Source of the DNA: an uncultured Burkholderiales bacterium
GTDB taxonomy: Bacteria; Pseudomonadota; Gammaproteobacteria; Burkholderiales; Burkholderiaceae_C
DNA length: 5,747 nt
Reading direction: 5' to 3'
Assembly (NCBI GenBank): GCA_903856875.1
Contig: CAIODE010000010.1
Span: 1 to 5,747, forward strand
A program made the position numbers and the translations under genes. Position 1 is the first letter of the stretch; the number at the start of each line of letters is the position of its first letter. This document shows, piece after piece, positions 1-5,564 of the stretch. The notes beneath the pieces were generated by a model. The model had not been told where the DNA came from. It worked only from the letters and a program-made list of their open reading frames with translations, and did no database searches.

Positions 1-1
1 C

Positions 2-343
2 AAAGCACTTGATGCTGCCACTGGGTCCTTGTTGGCCAACAATAAAAATCCATCGACCAAAACGGGCGAATTGGACAACCGTGGCAGCCAGTTTTACTTG
101 GCCATGTACTGGGCACAAGAACTTGCCGCTCAAACGGAAGACAAAGAGTTACAAGCTAAATTTTCAAGTTTGGCCAAATCTTTGACTGAAAATGAAAAGA
201 AAATTGTGGACGAATTGAAAGCAGGACAAGGCAAACCTGTGGAAATTGGCGGCTATTACATGCCTTCAGCTGAGTTGCTGCAAAAAGTCATGTGCCCAAG
301 CAGCACGTTCAATGCCATTTTGAAAGCTGCGCACGCTTCATGA
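2..343 (+). CDS. icd: Isocitrate dehydrogenase (NADP+), monomeric type, C-terminal part
   Basis: This is the 3' end of a rightward gene cut by the left edge; the reading frame is open from base 2 and ends at TGA 341-343, giving about 113 residues. The protein oxidatively decarboxylates isocitrate to 2-oxoglutarate with NADP+ in the cytoplasmic TCA cycle. Recognition rests on the conserved C-terminus of the monomeric IDH family: the stretch GELDNRGSQFYLAMYWAQ, then NEKKIVDEL, then GKPVEIGGYY and a closing PSSTFNAIL. The full-length family is about 740 residues, so only roughly the last 15% is present and the catalytic centre lies outside the window. A TTG at 29 could be mistaken for a start, but the family match continues upstream of it (KALDAATGS). 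The gene ends in a hairpin region and appears to be the last gene of its transcript. Family assignment is by recalled motifs and is firm. Confidence 0.95.
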   Translation, partial: KALDAATGSLLANNKNPSTKTGELDNRGSQFYLAMYWAQELAAQTEDKELQAKFSSLAKSLTENEKKIVDELKAGQGKPVEIGGYYMPSAELLQKVMCPSSTFNAILKAAHAS

Positions 344-352
344 AGTCACTCA

Positions 353-373
353 CACCTGCTCTTGTAGCGGGTG
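353..373 (+). other. Hairpin upstream of the icd terminator
   Basis: CACCTGCT (353-360) pairs with AGCGGGTG (366-373) across a 5-base loop, giving 8 pairs with one T-G wobble. It lies 9 bases after the icd stop and 11 bases before the terminator stem. No T tract follows, so it is not itself a standard intrinsic terminator. It could protect the mRNA 3' end or assist termination; that role is inferred. Confidence 0.5.
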
Positions 374-384
374 CTGTATCCCAT

Positions 385-415
385 AACCGCATCACTTACA
401 TGGTGCGGTTTTTTT
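385..415 (+). terminator. Intrinsic terminator of icd
   Basis: AACCGCATCA (385-394) pairs with TGGTGCGGTT (401-410) around the 6-base loop CTTACA. The stem has 10 pairs with one wobble, and the T run continues through 415. This is a textbook Rho-independent terminator for rightward transcription leaving icd. On the opposite strand the stem is followed by ATGGG rather than a T run, so it should work poorly for the leftward gene that ends at 414. Confidence 0.9.
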
Positions 416-800
416 ATGATTCAAACAAGTCCGTTTGATTCACGCTGGCAGCAGTTGCCCGTACTGCTGGCTTCTTAGTCTTTTTAATTTGGGCCGCTGC
501 TTTGAGAGGCGACAGCTCCAAAATGGCAGGTGTTTTCTTTTCATCGGAAGCAGCACCCGTGCTTTGAGCCACTGGTTTTTTGCCCGTTAACTCTGCTGGC
601 CAACGCTTCAATCGCTTTAATTCACCACGATTCATACAGCGGTAAAGCGCCAGCAATTCCGCAGACGACTCAGACTCAAGCGCAACATATTGTTTGCCTA
701 AGTAGTTGATCTCTCTTGCGCGGATGGACAAAGACCCCTCACTGGTTTTGAGATCCGTTCTAGTAAAGGCCGTAATGGCTCGCAATGTGATTTTGTTCAT
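414..800 (-). CDS. Hypothetical protein, basic C-terminal tail with clamp-like motif
   Basis: A 128-residue protein that I do not recognise. Residues 1-70 look folded: alternating short strands with charged residues (ITLRAITAF, INYLGKQYVALE), then a likely helix (SAELLALYRCM) and a basic patch (RGELKRLKRW). From about residue 73 to 121 it is rich in Lys, Ala, Thr and Pro and is probably disordered. The last residues contain QTDLF (122-126), which fits the bacterial beta-clamp-binding pentapeptide QL(S/D)LF apart from the second position. No signal peptide or membrane segment is visible, so it is probably cytoplasmic; basic charge plus the tail suggests contact with nucleic acid or replication proteins, but this is inference. 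ATG at 798-800 is chosen; no strong Shine-Dalgarno precedes it. The stop overlaps the T tract of the icd terminator. It stands alone, about 100 bases downstream of the TauE/SafE gene. Confidence 0.75.
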   Translation of the reverse strand: MNKITLRAITAFTRTDLKTSEGSLSIRAREINYLGKQYVALESESSAELLALYRCMNRGELKRLKRWPAELTGKKPVAQSTGAASDEKKTPAILELSPLKAAAQIKKTKKPAVRATAASVNQTDLFES

Positions 801-809
801 TTCAAGTCT

Positions 810-838
810 AGTTTACCAACTTATGGTTGTAAATCCAA
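810..838 (-). promoter_or_regulatory. Weak candidate promoter for the 128-residue gene
   Basis: Read leftward, TTGGAT (833-838) and TAAACT (810-815) are 17 bases apart and resemble sigma-70 -35 and -10 boxes, with about 3/6 and 4/6 matches. Transcription would start only a few bases before the ATG at 800, implying a nearly leaderless mRNA, which would agree with the missing Shine-Dalgarno. In such AT-rich DNA the match could easily be chance. Confidence 0.2.
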
Positions 839-840
839 TA

Positions 841-889
841 GTTAAATAACCATTAGTTTGCAAACAATAGGGCAACAAACAAATTGTTT
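841..889. repeat. Cluster of short AT-rich palindromes
   Basis: Three small dyads lie close together in the gap between the 128-residue gene and the TauE/SafE gene: GTTA-AA-TAAC (841-850), the perfect palindrome GTTTGCAAAC (856-865), and AAACAA-A-TTGTTT (877-889). They are too AT-rich for a strong terminator, and no T run follows a GC stem on either strand. They may be a protein-binding site or simple compositional coincidence. Confidence 0.3.
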
Positions 890-901
890 AAAAACATAGG
901 T

Positions 902-1645
902 TTAGCCACTGATTGCATCCCAGATCAGTTTCAAAGAGACCAGAAAGAGCCCCGCTTGAACCAATTTAAAAAACCAAGCTTCTGCAATTCGTTTGGTGAG
1001 ATAGGCACCTAAAAAGGTGCCCAAAAGCGCAAAAGGCACCAAGACAAACGCATTCATCAAATCATCCAAACTGTAAGGGCTGAGATTTTGATAAGGGCCA
1101 ATTTTGGCCAAATTGATGAAGGCAAACAAAATGGTGGCAGTCCCTGCAAACTCTGCCTTGGGAAGCTTTTGGGGCAATATAAAGACTTGAAAAGGAGGGC
1201 CTCCCGCATGGGCAATGAAACTGGTGAAACCAGAAACAGCACCCCAAAATGCGCCTTTGGGAATCGATGCAGGCAAGGCGCCCTCAACCTGCCCTCGCTT
1301 GAACCAAGTCTGCAAACAAAAACTCACGCCTACCAATCCGATGATGAGTTTGATGGTCAGGTCCGAAATCATGGATGCCGTGAACCACCCAATCAAGACA
1401 CCCACCATACTGGCCGGCACCAAGATTTTCAGATTGATGGCACTGAAATTCCTTCGGTAAAGCCACACGCCTACAACATCAGAAATGATGTAGACAGGCA
1501 ACAAAAGAACAACGGCCTTCAAGGGCGACATCACCAAGGAAAGCAAGGGCACCGACATCATGCCCACCAAGGGCAAGCCCCCCTTGGACATGCCAATGAG
1601 CACGGCAGCACAACTGGCAATCACCAAATACTGACTAATTTCCAT
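902..1645 (-). CDS. TauE/SafE-family (TSUP) membrane permease
   Basis: A 247-residue integral membrane protein of the TauE/SafE family, whose members export sulfite, sulfoacetate or other small organic anions, or take them up, across the inner membrane. Family marks are GMSKGGLP near the first helix (residues 18-25), the segment PVYIISDVVGVWLYRR (50-65), and the second-repeat motif SGFTSFIAHAGGPP (138-151) followed by FILPQKLPK. The two halves reflect the internal duplication of the family, with about 7-8 hydrophobic segments. Length is typical, so it seems intact. ATG at 1643-1645 is preceded by AAGG (1651-1654) at 5 bases, a reasonable ribosome site. It lies 38 bases downstream of the MFS gene on the same strand and is probably cotranscribed with it. 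The substrate is unknown: sulfite is a common guess for the family, but no sulfonate-degrading enzyme is seen here. No clear terminator follows the stop. Confidence 0.9.
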   Translation of the reverse strand: MEISQYLVIASCAAVLIGMSKGGLPLVGMMSVPLLSLVMSPLKAVVLLLPVYIISDVVGVWLYRRNFSAINLKILVPASMVGVLIGWFTASMISDLTIKLIIGLVGVSFCLQTWFKRGQVEGALPASIPKGAFWGAVSGFTSFIAHAGGPPFQVFILPQKLPKAEFAGTATILFAFINLAKIGPYQNLSPYSLDDLMNAFVLVPFALLGTFLGAYLTKRIAEAWFFKLVQAGLFLVSLKLIWDAISG

Positions 1646-1683
1646 TTCAACCTTGATTCAAAATACGCTCAAGCGTTTCTTAT

Positions 1684-2862
1684 TTATTCAAAGTGCTTGG
1701 GGTACTTCAAGATACGCCAGCAACTGTAGGTCGCCAAGCCAGAAACGCCCATCATGATCCAGATCACGAGCGAATAACTTTGAGTCATGTCAAAAACCTG
1801 ACCCGCCAAAACGGGGCCCAACAAGTTACCCAAGGCCGCGCCGGTGTAAAGCGTTCCGATGATGGCAGAAACAGCCCTGCCTCCAAACAGGTCCATGCAG
1901 ATGGCCGGCAGCAAGGAAACAATACTGCCATAACTGAGCCCAAACCAGATTGCAAACAAAGCAAACATCAAACGGTCTTGTGCACCAGCCCATACCAAAT
2001 AGGACAACCCCATGAGGCATAGCATCAGCATGAGGGTTTTGATGCGACCTATGCGATCGGCCAGCCAACCAATTGCAAATCGACCCACTAAACTGCCAAT
2101 GCCAATCAACCCCACCAGACCCACAGCTTGAGCATCCGCCACGCCTGCGTCTCTGGCTGCCGCTGAAATGTGCGCAAAGGGAACAAACATGACTGGCGCA
2201 CCCAACAAGGTGCCCATGTAGAGCCATTTAAATGAGGGCGTTTTCAAAGCTGTTGCAAGCGATAAACCAGGCAGTTGGCCACTCGTGTTGCCGTTCAGAT
2301 TGGGGGCGCGCATTAACAAAAATCCTGCACTCAATCCAAACACAAGTACGCCTGCAGACATCATTTGAAGCGCGTCTCGCCAATTGACCTCGGTCAGTAA
2401 ATAGCTCACGACCACAGGCAAAATGAGTGTGCCGGCACCGACTCCTGAGCTGGCAATGCCAGAAGCTAATCCGCGGCGCTTGTTAAACCAAGGCTGAACT
2501 GAGGCGATGGAAGGGGTATAGACAAAGGCAATGCCCAACCCAACCAAAAGCCCGTAGCTGAGATAGACGGTGGTCAAACTTTGCGCCAAGCTGGTCAAAA
2601 ACAAGCCCAGGGCGATGAAAACCATACCGGTCATGCAAACCAGGCGAGGGCCCCATCGATCGGCTAACATGCCGCCACCGGCACCTAATACGAAGTAAAC
2701 AAGCCCGCAAAGACCAAAGATCCAAGAGACATCAGCCCGCTGTGCAGAAAATTCCTTGGCAAAATTTTCAAAAAATGCTGCAAATGAGTAGGACACGCCA
2801 AAAATAACTGCCAGGCAGACAAAAGTCGCCCAGACAACCACCCATGCTCTGCGGGATTCCAT
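1684..2862 (-). CDS. MFS transporter, OFA/monocarboxylate-like family
   Basis: A 392-residue, 12-helix major facilitator of the inner membrane. Motif A is clear in the first half (GGMLADRWGPR, residues 63-73) and repeated in the second half (GWLADRIGRIK, 265-275). The stretch QPWFNKRRGLASGIASSG (123-140) followed by GAGTLILP is characteristic of the oxalate:formate antiporter and monocarboxylate transporter group, so a small carboxylate or similar anion is the likely substrate; the actual one is unknown. Helix 1 starts about residue 7. ATG at 2860-2862 is the best start because an in-frame TAA lies at 2869-2871, but only a distant GGGG precedes it. Initiation may depend on the 16-codon ORF just upstream. 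It is followed at 38 bases by the TauE/SafE gene and is divergent from the aminotransferase gene, suggesting joint function or control. Confidence 0.9.
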   Translation of the reverse strand: MESRRAWVVVWATFVCLAVIFGVSYSFAAFFENFAKEFSAQRADVSWIFGLCGLVYFVLGAGGGMLADRWGPRLVCMTGMVFIALGLFLTSLAQSLTTVYLSYGLLVGLGIAFVYTPSIASVQPWFNKRRGLASGIASSGVGAGTLILPVVVSYLLTEVNWRDALQMMSAGVLVFGLSAGFLLMRAPNLNGNTSGQLPGLSLATALKTPSFKWLYMGTLLGAPVMFVPFAHISAAARDAGVADAQAVGLVGLIGIGSLVGRFAIGWLADRIGRIKTLMLMLCLMGLSYLVWAGAQDRLMFALFAIWFGLSYGSIVSLLPAICMDLFGGRAVSAIIGTLYTGAALGNLLGPVLAGQVFDMTQSYSLVIWIMMGVSGLATYSCWRILKYPKHFE

Positions 2863-2868
2863 TCGACA

Positions 2869-2919
2869 TTAACCCCGATTGGCCAAGTCGTCAGGGCTGA
2901 TCTGCATTTTGTTTGGCAT
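2869..2919 (-). CDS. 16-codon leader ORF in frame with the MFS gene
   Basis: Reading leftward, ATG at 2917-2919 opens a frame coding MPNKMQISPDDLANRG and ends at TAA 2869-2871. AGGGAGA (2926-2932) lies 6 bases before the ATG, a much better ribosome site than that of the MFS gene. The TAA is in the same frame as the MFS ATG, with two codons (TGT CGA) between them. Two readings fit: a translated leader whose ribosomes reinitiate on the carrier gene, or the true N-terminus of the carrier interrupted by a nonsense codon. I do not recognise the peptide. It has no run of one amino acid codon of the kind seen in attenuation leaders. Confidence 0.45.
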   Translation of the reverse strand: MPNKMQISPDDLANRG

Positions 2920-2929
2920 GAGACGTCTC
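2920..2929. promoter_or_regulatory. Perfect 10-bp palindrome over the leader ribosome site
   Basis: GAGACGTCTC is a perfect palindrome placed directly before the leader ATG and overlapping its Shine-Dalgarno sequence. In the divergent gap it could be half or all of an operator bound by a dimeric regulator. No regulator gene is visible in the window, and a single 10-bp palindrome is weak evidence. Confidence 0.3.
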
Positions 2930-2932
2930 CCT
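2926..2932 (-). promoter_or_regulatory. Strong ribosome binding site of the leader ORF
   Basis: Read leftward this is AGGGAGA, with 6 bases to the ATG at 2917-2919. It is the best Shine-Dalgarno match seen in this window and is the main reason to believe that translation begins upstream of the annotated MFS start. Confidence 0.6.
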
Positions 2933-2966
2933 GAAGACTGCTTGATTGAGAAGTAGTTTAGTGTTT

Positions 2967-2994
2967 TTTTTAAAAGCCCCTGAATTTTTCTCAA
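2967..2994 (-). promoter_or_regulatory. Candidate sigma-70 promoter for the MFS-TauE transcript
   Basis: Read leftward, TTGAGA (2989-2994, 5/6 match to the -35 consensus) is followed after 16 bases by TAAAAA (2967-2972, 4/6 match to -10). Transcription would begin near 2960, leaving about 40 bases before the leader ATG, which is good geometry. The region is a T/A run, so the -10 match may be partly compositional. Confidence 0.35.
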
Positions 2995-3024
2995 CCGCTT
3001 CGATCAGAAACCTGAAACTCAATT

Positions 3025-3030
3025 TATGCT
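3025..3030 (+). promoter_or_regulatory. Weak candidate -10 box for the aminotransferase gene
   Basis: TATGCT matches the -10 consensus at 4 of 6 positions; no good -35 box is found 16-18 bases upstream, so an activator might be needed. Transcription would start near 3037. That leaves too little leader for TTG 3040 or ATG 3046 and agrees better with ATG 3061 as the start codon. Confidence 0.2.
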
Positions 3031-3060
3031 CTACTGTCGTTGTCAATGAAAGTACAAAGC

Positions 3061-4263
3061 ATGAGTTCACCCATCACACCAAGGCTGCCGGGCATTCGAT
3101 TTGTGCACTCACCAGGGCCAACCCATGTCCCCGATGAAGTCATGCACGCCATGCAAAGACCCATGACTGACTTGTCAGACCCCCGCGTGGGTGCCCTCAT
3201 TGCGGCTTGCGAAAAAGGCATGAAAGAGTTGCTCCACTCCCCCGCCTGCGATGTTTTCTTTTATGCAAGCAATGGCCATGGCGTTTGGGAAGCCGCATCA
3301 GCCAATTTGGGCTCTGACCAACACAGCTTGTTGATTGCAGGCTCCGGCCACTTCTCTGACCAATGGGCCATTCAAACTACCGGCTTAGGCCTGTCTGTCA
3401 CCAGAACACCGCATACAGAAGGTCAGCAAATTGATGCGGCCGCCATTGAAGCTGCACTTCGCGCAGACACAGCGCACAAAATTTCAGCGGTCATGGTGGT
3501 ACATACAGACACAGCAAGCGGCATCACGAGTGATCTCCATGCCATTCGCGCTGCCATGAACCGCACGGGACATCCTGCGCTGTACGTGGTCGATGTCGTG
3601 GCTTCCTTAGGCGCCGCACCCTTTGACATGGATGCACTGGGTGCTGATGTGTGTCTTGGCAGCTCTCAAAAAGGCTTGATGATGCCGCCAGGCTTAGGCT
3701 TTGTGGCAGTCAACGCCAAAGCATTTGCTTGGTCTGAGGCACACGCCAAACCTCGCTACTACTGGGGCTGGTTAGAACGAAAAACCGACAACCAATCGGC
3801 CAAATTTTGTGGCACACCACCCTTGGCTCACCTTGCAGGTTTAGAGGTTTCCTTGGGCTTGCTTCAAGAAGAGGGGCTGGCCGCCGTGCACGCTCGTCAC
3901 CATCGATTGGGCGCAGCCGTCAGAGCAGCCGTCAATTGCTGGTCTAGCGCTGGCGCGATCAAACTGCACTGCCAAGATCCAAAAGGATTCTCATCTTCGG
4001 TCACAGCCATTGAAGTTGCGCCAGGCATTGACCCAGAAGCCATGCGAACTGTGGCACGCGAAAAATTTCAAGTGGCTATTGCGGGTGGTTTAGGTCCATT
4101 GGCTGGCCGTGTCTTTCGAATTGGTCATTTGGGTGACATGAACGAACCCATGATTTTGGGTGCGCTAGCGGGCATCGAAGCCGCCATGACGGTTCAAAAA
4201 ATTCCCTATGGCCCCAATGGCATGGCTGCGGCCATTGCCTATTTGGCACAACACACACCCTGA
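3061..4263 (+). CDS. Class V aminotransferase, serine/alanine-glyoxylate type
   Basis: A 400-residue cytoplasmic PLP enzyme of the class V group that includes serine-glyoxylate and alanine-glyoxylate aminotransferases; it would move an amino group from an amino acid to a 2-oxo acid such as glyoxylate or pyruvate. Family marks in order: VHSPGPTHVPDEV near the N-terminus, the phosphate-binding loop SNGHG (about 70-74), HTDTASG (148-154), VVDVVASLG with the PLP-ring aspartate (D178), GSSQKGLMMPPGL with the Schiff-base lysine (K204), and FRIGHLGD with the likely carboxylate-binding arginine (R353). All key residues are present and the length is normal. Start choice: ATG 3061 has GAAAG 8 bases upstream; ATG 3046 and TTG 3040 are in frame but lack a ribosome site. 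It is divergent from the MFS-TauE genes, which may handle its substrate or product, and converges on the MFS_3 gene. Exact donor and acceptor are not determinable here. Confidence 0.9.
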   Translation: MSSPITPRLPGIRFVHSPGPTHVPDEVMHAMQRPMTDLSDPRVGALIAACEKGMKELLHSPACDVFFYASNGHGVWEAASANLGSDQHSLLIAGSGHFSDQWAIQTTGLGLSVTRTPHTEGQQIDAAAIEAALRADTAHKISAVMVVHTDTASGITSDLHAIRAAMNRTGHPALYVVDVVASLGAAPFDMDALGADVCLGSSQKGLMMPPGLGFVAVNAKAFAWSEAHAKPRYYWGWLERKTDNQSAKFCGTPPLAHLAGLEVSLGLLQEEGLAAVHARHHRLGAAVRAAVNCWSSAGAIKLHCQDPKGFSSSVTAIEVAPGIDPEAMRTVAREKFQVAIAGGLGPLAGRVFRIGHLGDMNEPMILGALAGIEAAMTVQKIPYGPNGMAAAIAYLAQHTP

Positions 4264-4268
4264 GAAGC

Positions 4269-5528
4269 TCAAGCATCCTGCGGGGGTATTTCTAGCGCCT
4301 CATACAAAGGCAAGATTTCGGCCCTAATTTGTTTGAAATGGTACGCGTAAACAAGGGCTGCGCTGAAACCTGTTGCGCCAAAAATGGCCAGTGCATTGGG
4401 ACTTCCAATGTGATCGGCCAACCAGCCAGAACACAGCGAGCCCACAGGTGACATGCCCAAGAAGGACATCACATACACGGCTGCTACTCGCCCTCTCAGT
4501 TCATCGGGCACGATGCTTTGAAGCACTGTGTTGGTCGAAGCTGCTGTCAGCATCATGCTCAAAGATGTCACAAACAACATGGGCAAGGCCAGCGGCAAAC
4601 TTTCAGAGAAAGAGAAGGCCACCAAGCTGAGCCCTGAGAAACCTGCACTCCAACCAATGATTTTGAACAAGCCTCGAATATTTGATCGTGTCGCCAAGTA
4701 AAGCATGCCGCAAACCGCGCCCATTCCAGCGGAGCTGTAGAGCAGACCCAGAGTTCTAGAATCGCCATGAAACCTTTCGCTGGCAAACCATGGCATGAGT
4801 GAGCCATAAGACTGCAAACAAAAACTGCTGACAGCCAGAAGGACCAAGGCGCATCGGCTTGGAAAAAAGCCATAGGCGTATTCAACTCCCGTCATGAGCT
4901 GCTTGAAGATACTCGACGGCCCGTGGCTCACAACGTGCATGGCAATGCTTGTGGCACGCAGCGCTGACAGCACAGCCAAGCGCATGACGCAATTGACGGC
5001 AAAACTCCAAACCTCGCCAAATGTGGCCGTGACCAAACCGCCCAACATGGGGCCTATGAACCTGGCGCCGTTCATCACAGTTGAATTGAGCGCTATGGCG
5101 TTGGTCAGTTCTTGGCGATCGGGCAAGAGTTTAGAAATAAGGGCTTGCCTGGCTGGTGCATCAAAGGCATTGCCTAAACCGAGCACCGCATTGCCCAGCA
5201 CCACATGCCATGCTTCAATATGTCCACTGACCATGAGAGACAGCATGACCAAGGACTGCACCATGGCCAGGGTGTTGGTGGCAAATAAAACGCGCCGTAC
5301 ATCCAGACGGTCAAGCAAGACGCCTGCAAATGGGGTGATCACCAACATGGGAATTTGCAAACTGAAGGCAGCCAAACCCAACATCAAAGTAGAGCCAGAA
5401 AGTCTGTAGACCAGCCAACTGGTGGCAATCAATTGGACCCAATTACCGATTTGGGAGGTGCCCTGACCCACAATGAACAACCGAAAATTCCGGTGCTGAA
5501 GCGCACGCAGACTGTTCGGTAGTTTCAT
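4269..5528 (-). CDS. MFS_3-type exporter (EntS-like transporter)
   Basis: A 419-residue inner-membrane major facilitator of the MFS_3 group, which includes the enterobactin exporter EntS and many uncharacterised efflux proteins. Characteristic segments are HRNFRLFIVGQGTSQIGNWVQ (12-32) before and in helix 1, the motif-A-like AGVLLDRLDVRR (68-79), FDAPARQALISKLLP (122-136) with NAIALNSTVMNGARFIGP (143-160), and in the second half VPDELRGRVAAVYVM (340-354). About 12 helices are expected and the length is normal. ATG at 5526-5528 has AGGA (5538-5541) 9 bases upstream. One oddity is R183 inside a hydrophobic segment (NCVMRLAVLSAL) where relatives usually carry an uncharged residue. It lies 36 bases after another leftward membrane protein gene and is probably cotranscribed with it. 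Its stop is 5 bases from that of the convergent aminotransferase gene. Substrate unknown. Confidence 0.9.
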   Translation of the reverse strand: MKLPNSLRALQHRNFRLFIVGQGTSQIGNWVQLIATSWLVYRLSGSTLMLGLAAFSLQIPMLVITPFAGVLLDRLDVRRVLFATNTLAMVQSLVMLSLMVSGHIEAWHVVLGNAVLGLGNAFDAPARQALISKLLPDRQELTNAIALNSTVMNGARFIGPMLGGLVTATFGEVWSFAVNCVMRLAVLSALRATSIAMHVVSHGPSSIFKQLMTGVEYAYGFFPSRCALVLLAVSSFCLQSYGSLMPWFASERFHGDSRTLGLLYSSAGMGAVCGMLYLATRSNIRGLFKIIGWSAGFSGLSLVAFSFSESLPLALPMLFVTSLSMMLTAASTNTVLQSIVPDELRGRVAAVYVMSFLGMSPVGSLCSGWLADHIGSPNALAIFGATGFSAALVYAYHFKQIRAEILPLYEALEIPPQDA

Positions 5529-5537
5529 ATTTTGGGA

Positions 5538-5542
5538 TCCTG
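5538..5542 (-). promoter_or_regulatory. Ribosome binding site of the MFS_3 gene
   Basis: Read leftward this is CAGGA, 9 bases before the ATG at 5526-5528. It supports that start and places independent initiation within the 36-base gap after the upstream gene. Confidence 0.5.
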
Positions 5543-5564
5543 ATAAGTGGCTGAAGATCCAAAC

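Noticed and set aside
1088..1729. A 213-codon open frame on the + strand
   Set aside because: It lies antisense to the TauE/SafE gene and the end of the MFS gene, and its His/Gln/Asn-rich composition is what the reverse strand of hydrophobic coding DNA gives. There is no recognisable domain.
1826..2227. A 133-codon leftward frame inside the MFS gene
   Set aside because: It is in another frame of the MFS gene on the same strand; Trp/Cys/His-rich shadow without a ribosome site I could support.
2946..3137. A 63-codon rightward frame across the divergent gap
   Set aside because: It overlaps the aminotransferase N-terminus in another frame, has no ribosome site and no recognisable content.
4215..4237. 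Inverted repeat CAATGGC ... GCCATTG with 9-base loop, as a possible terminator
   Set aside because: It lies inside the aminotransferase coding region, has only 7 pairs and has no T tract on either strand.
4894..5409. A 171-codon open frame on the + strand
   Set aside because: It is antisense to the clearly real MFS_3 gene and has a Ser/Thr/Lys-rich composition without motifs.
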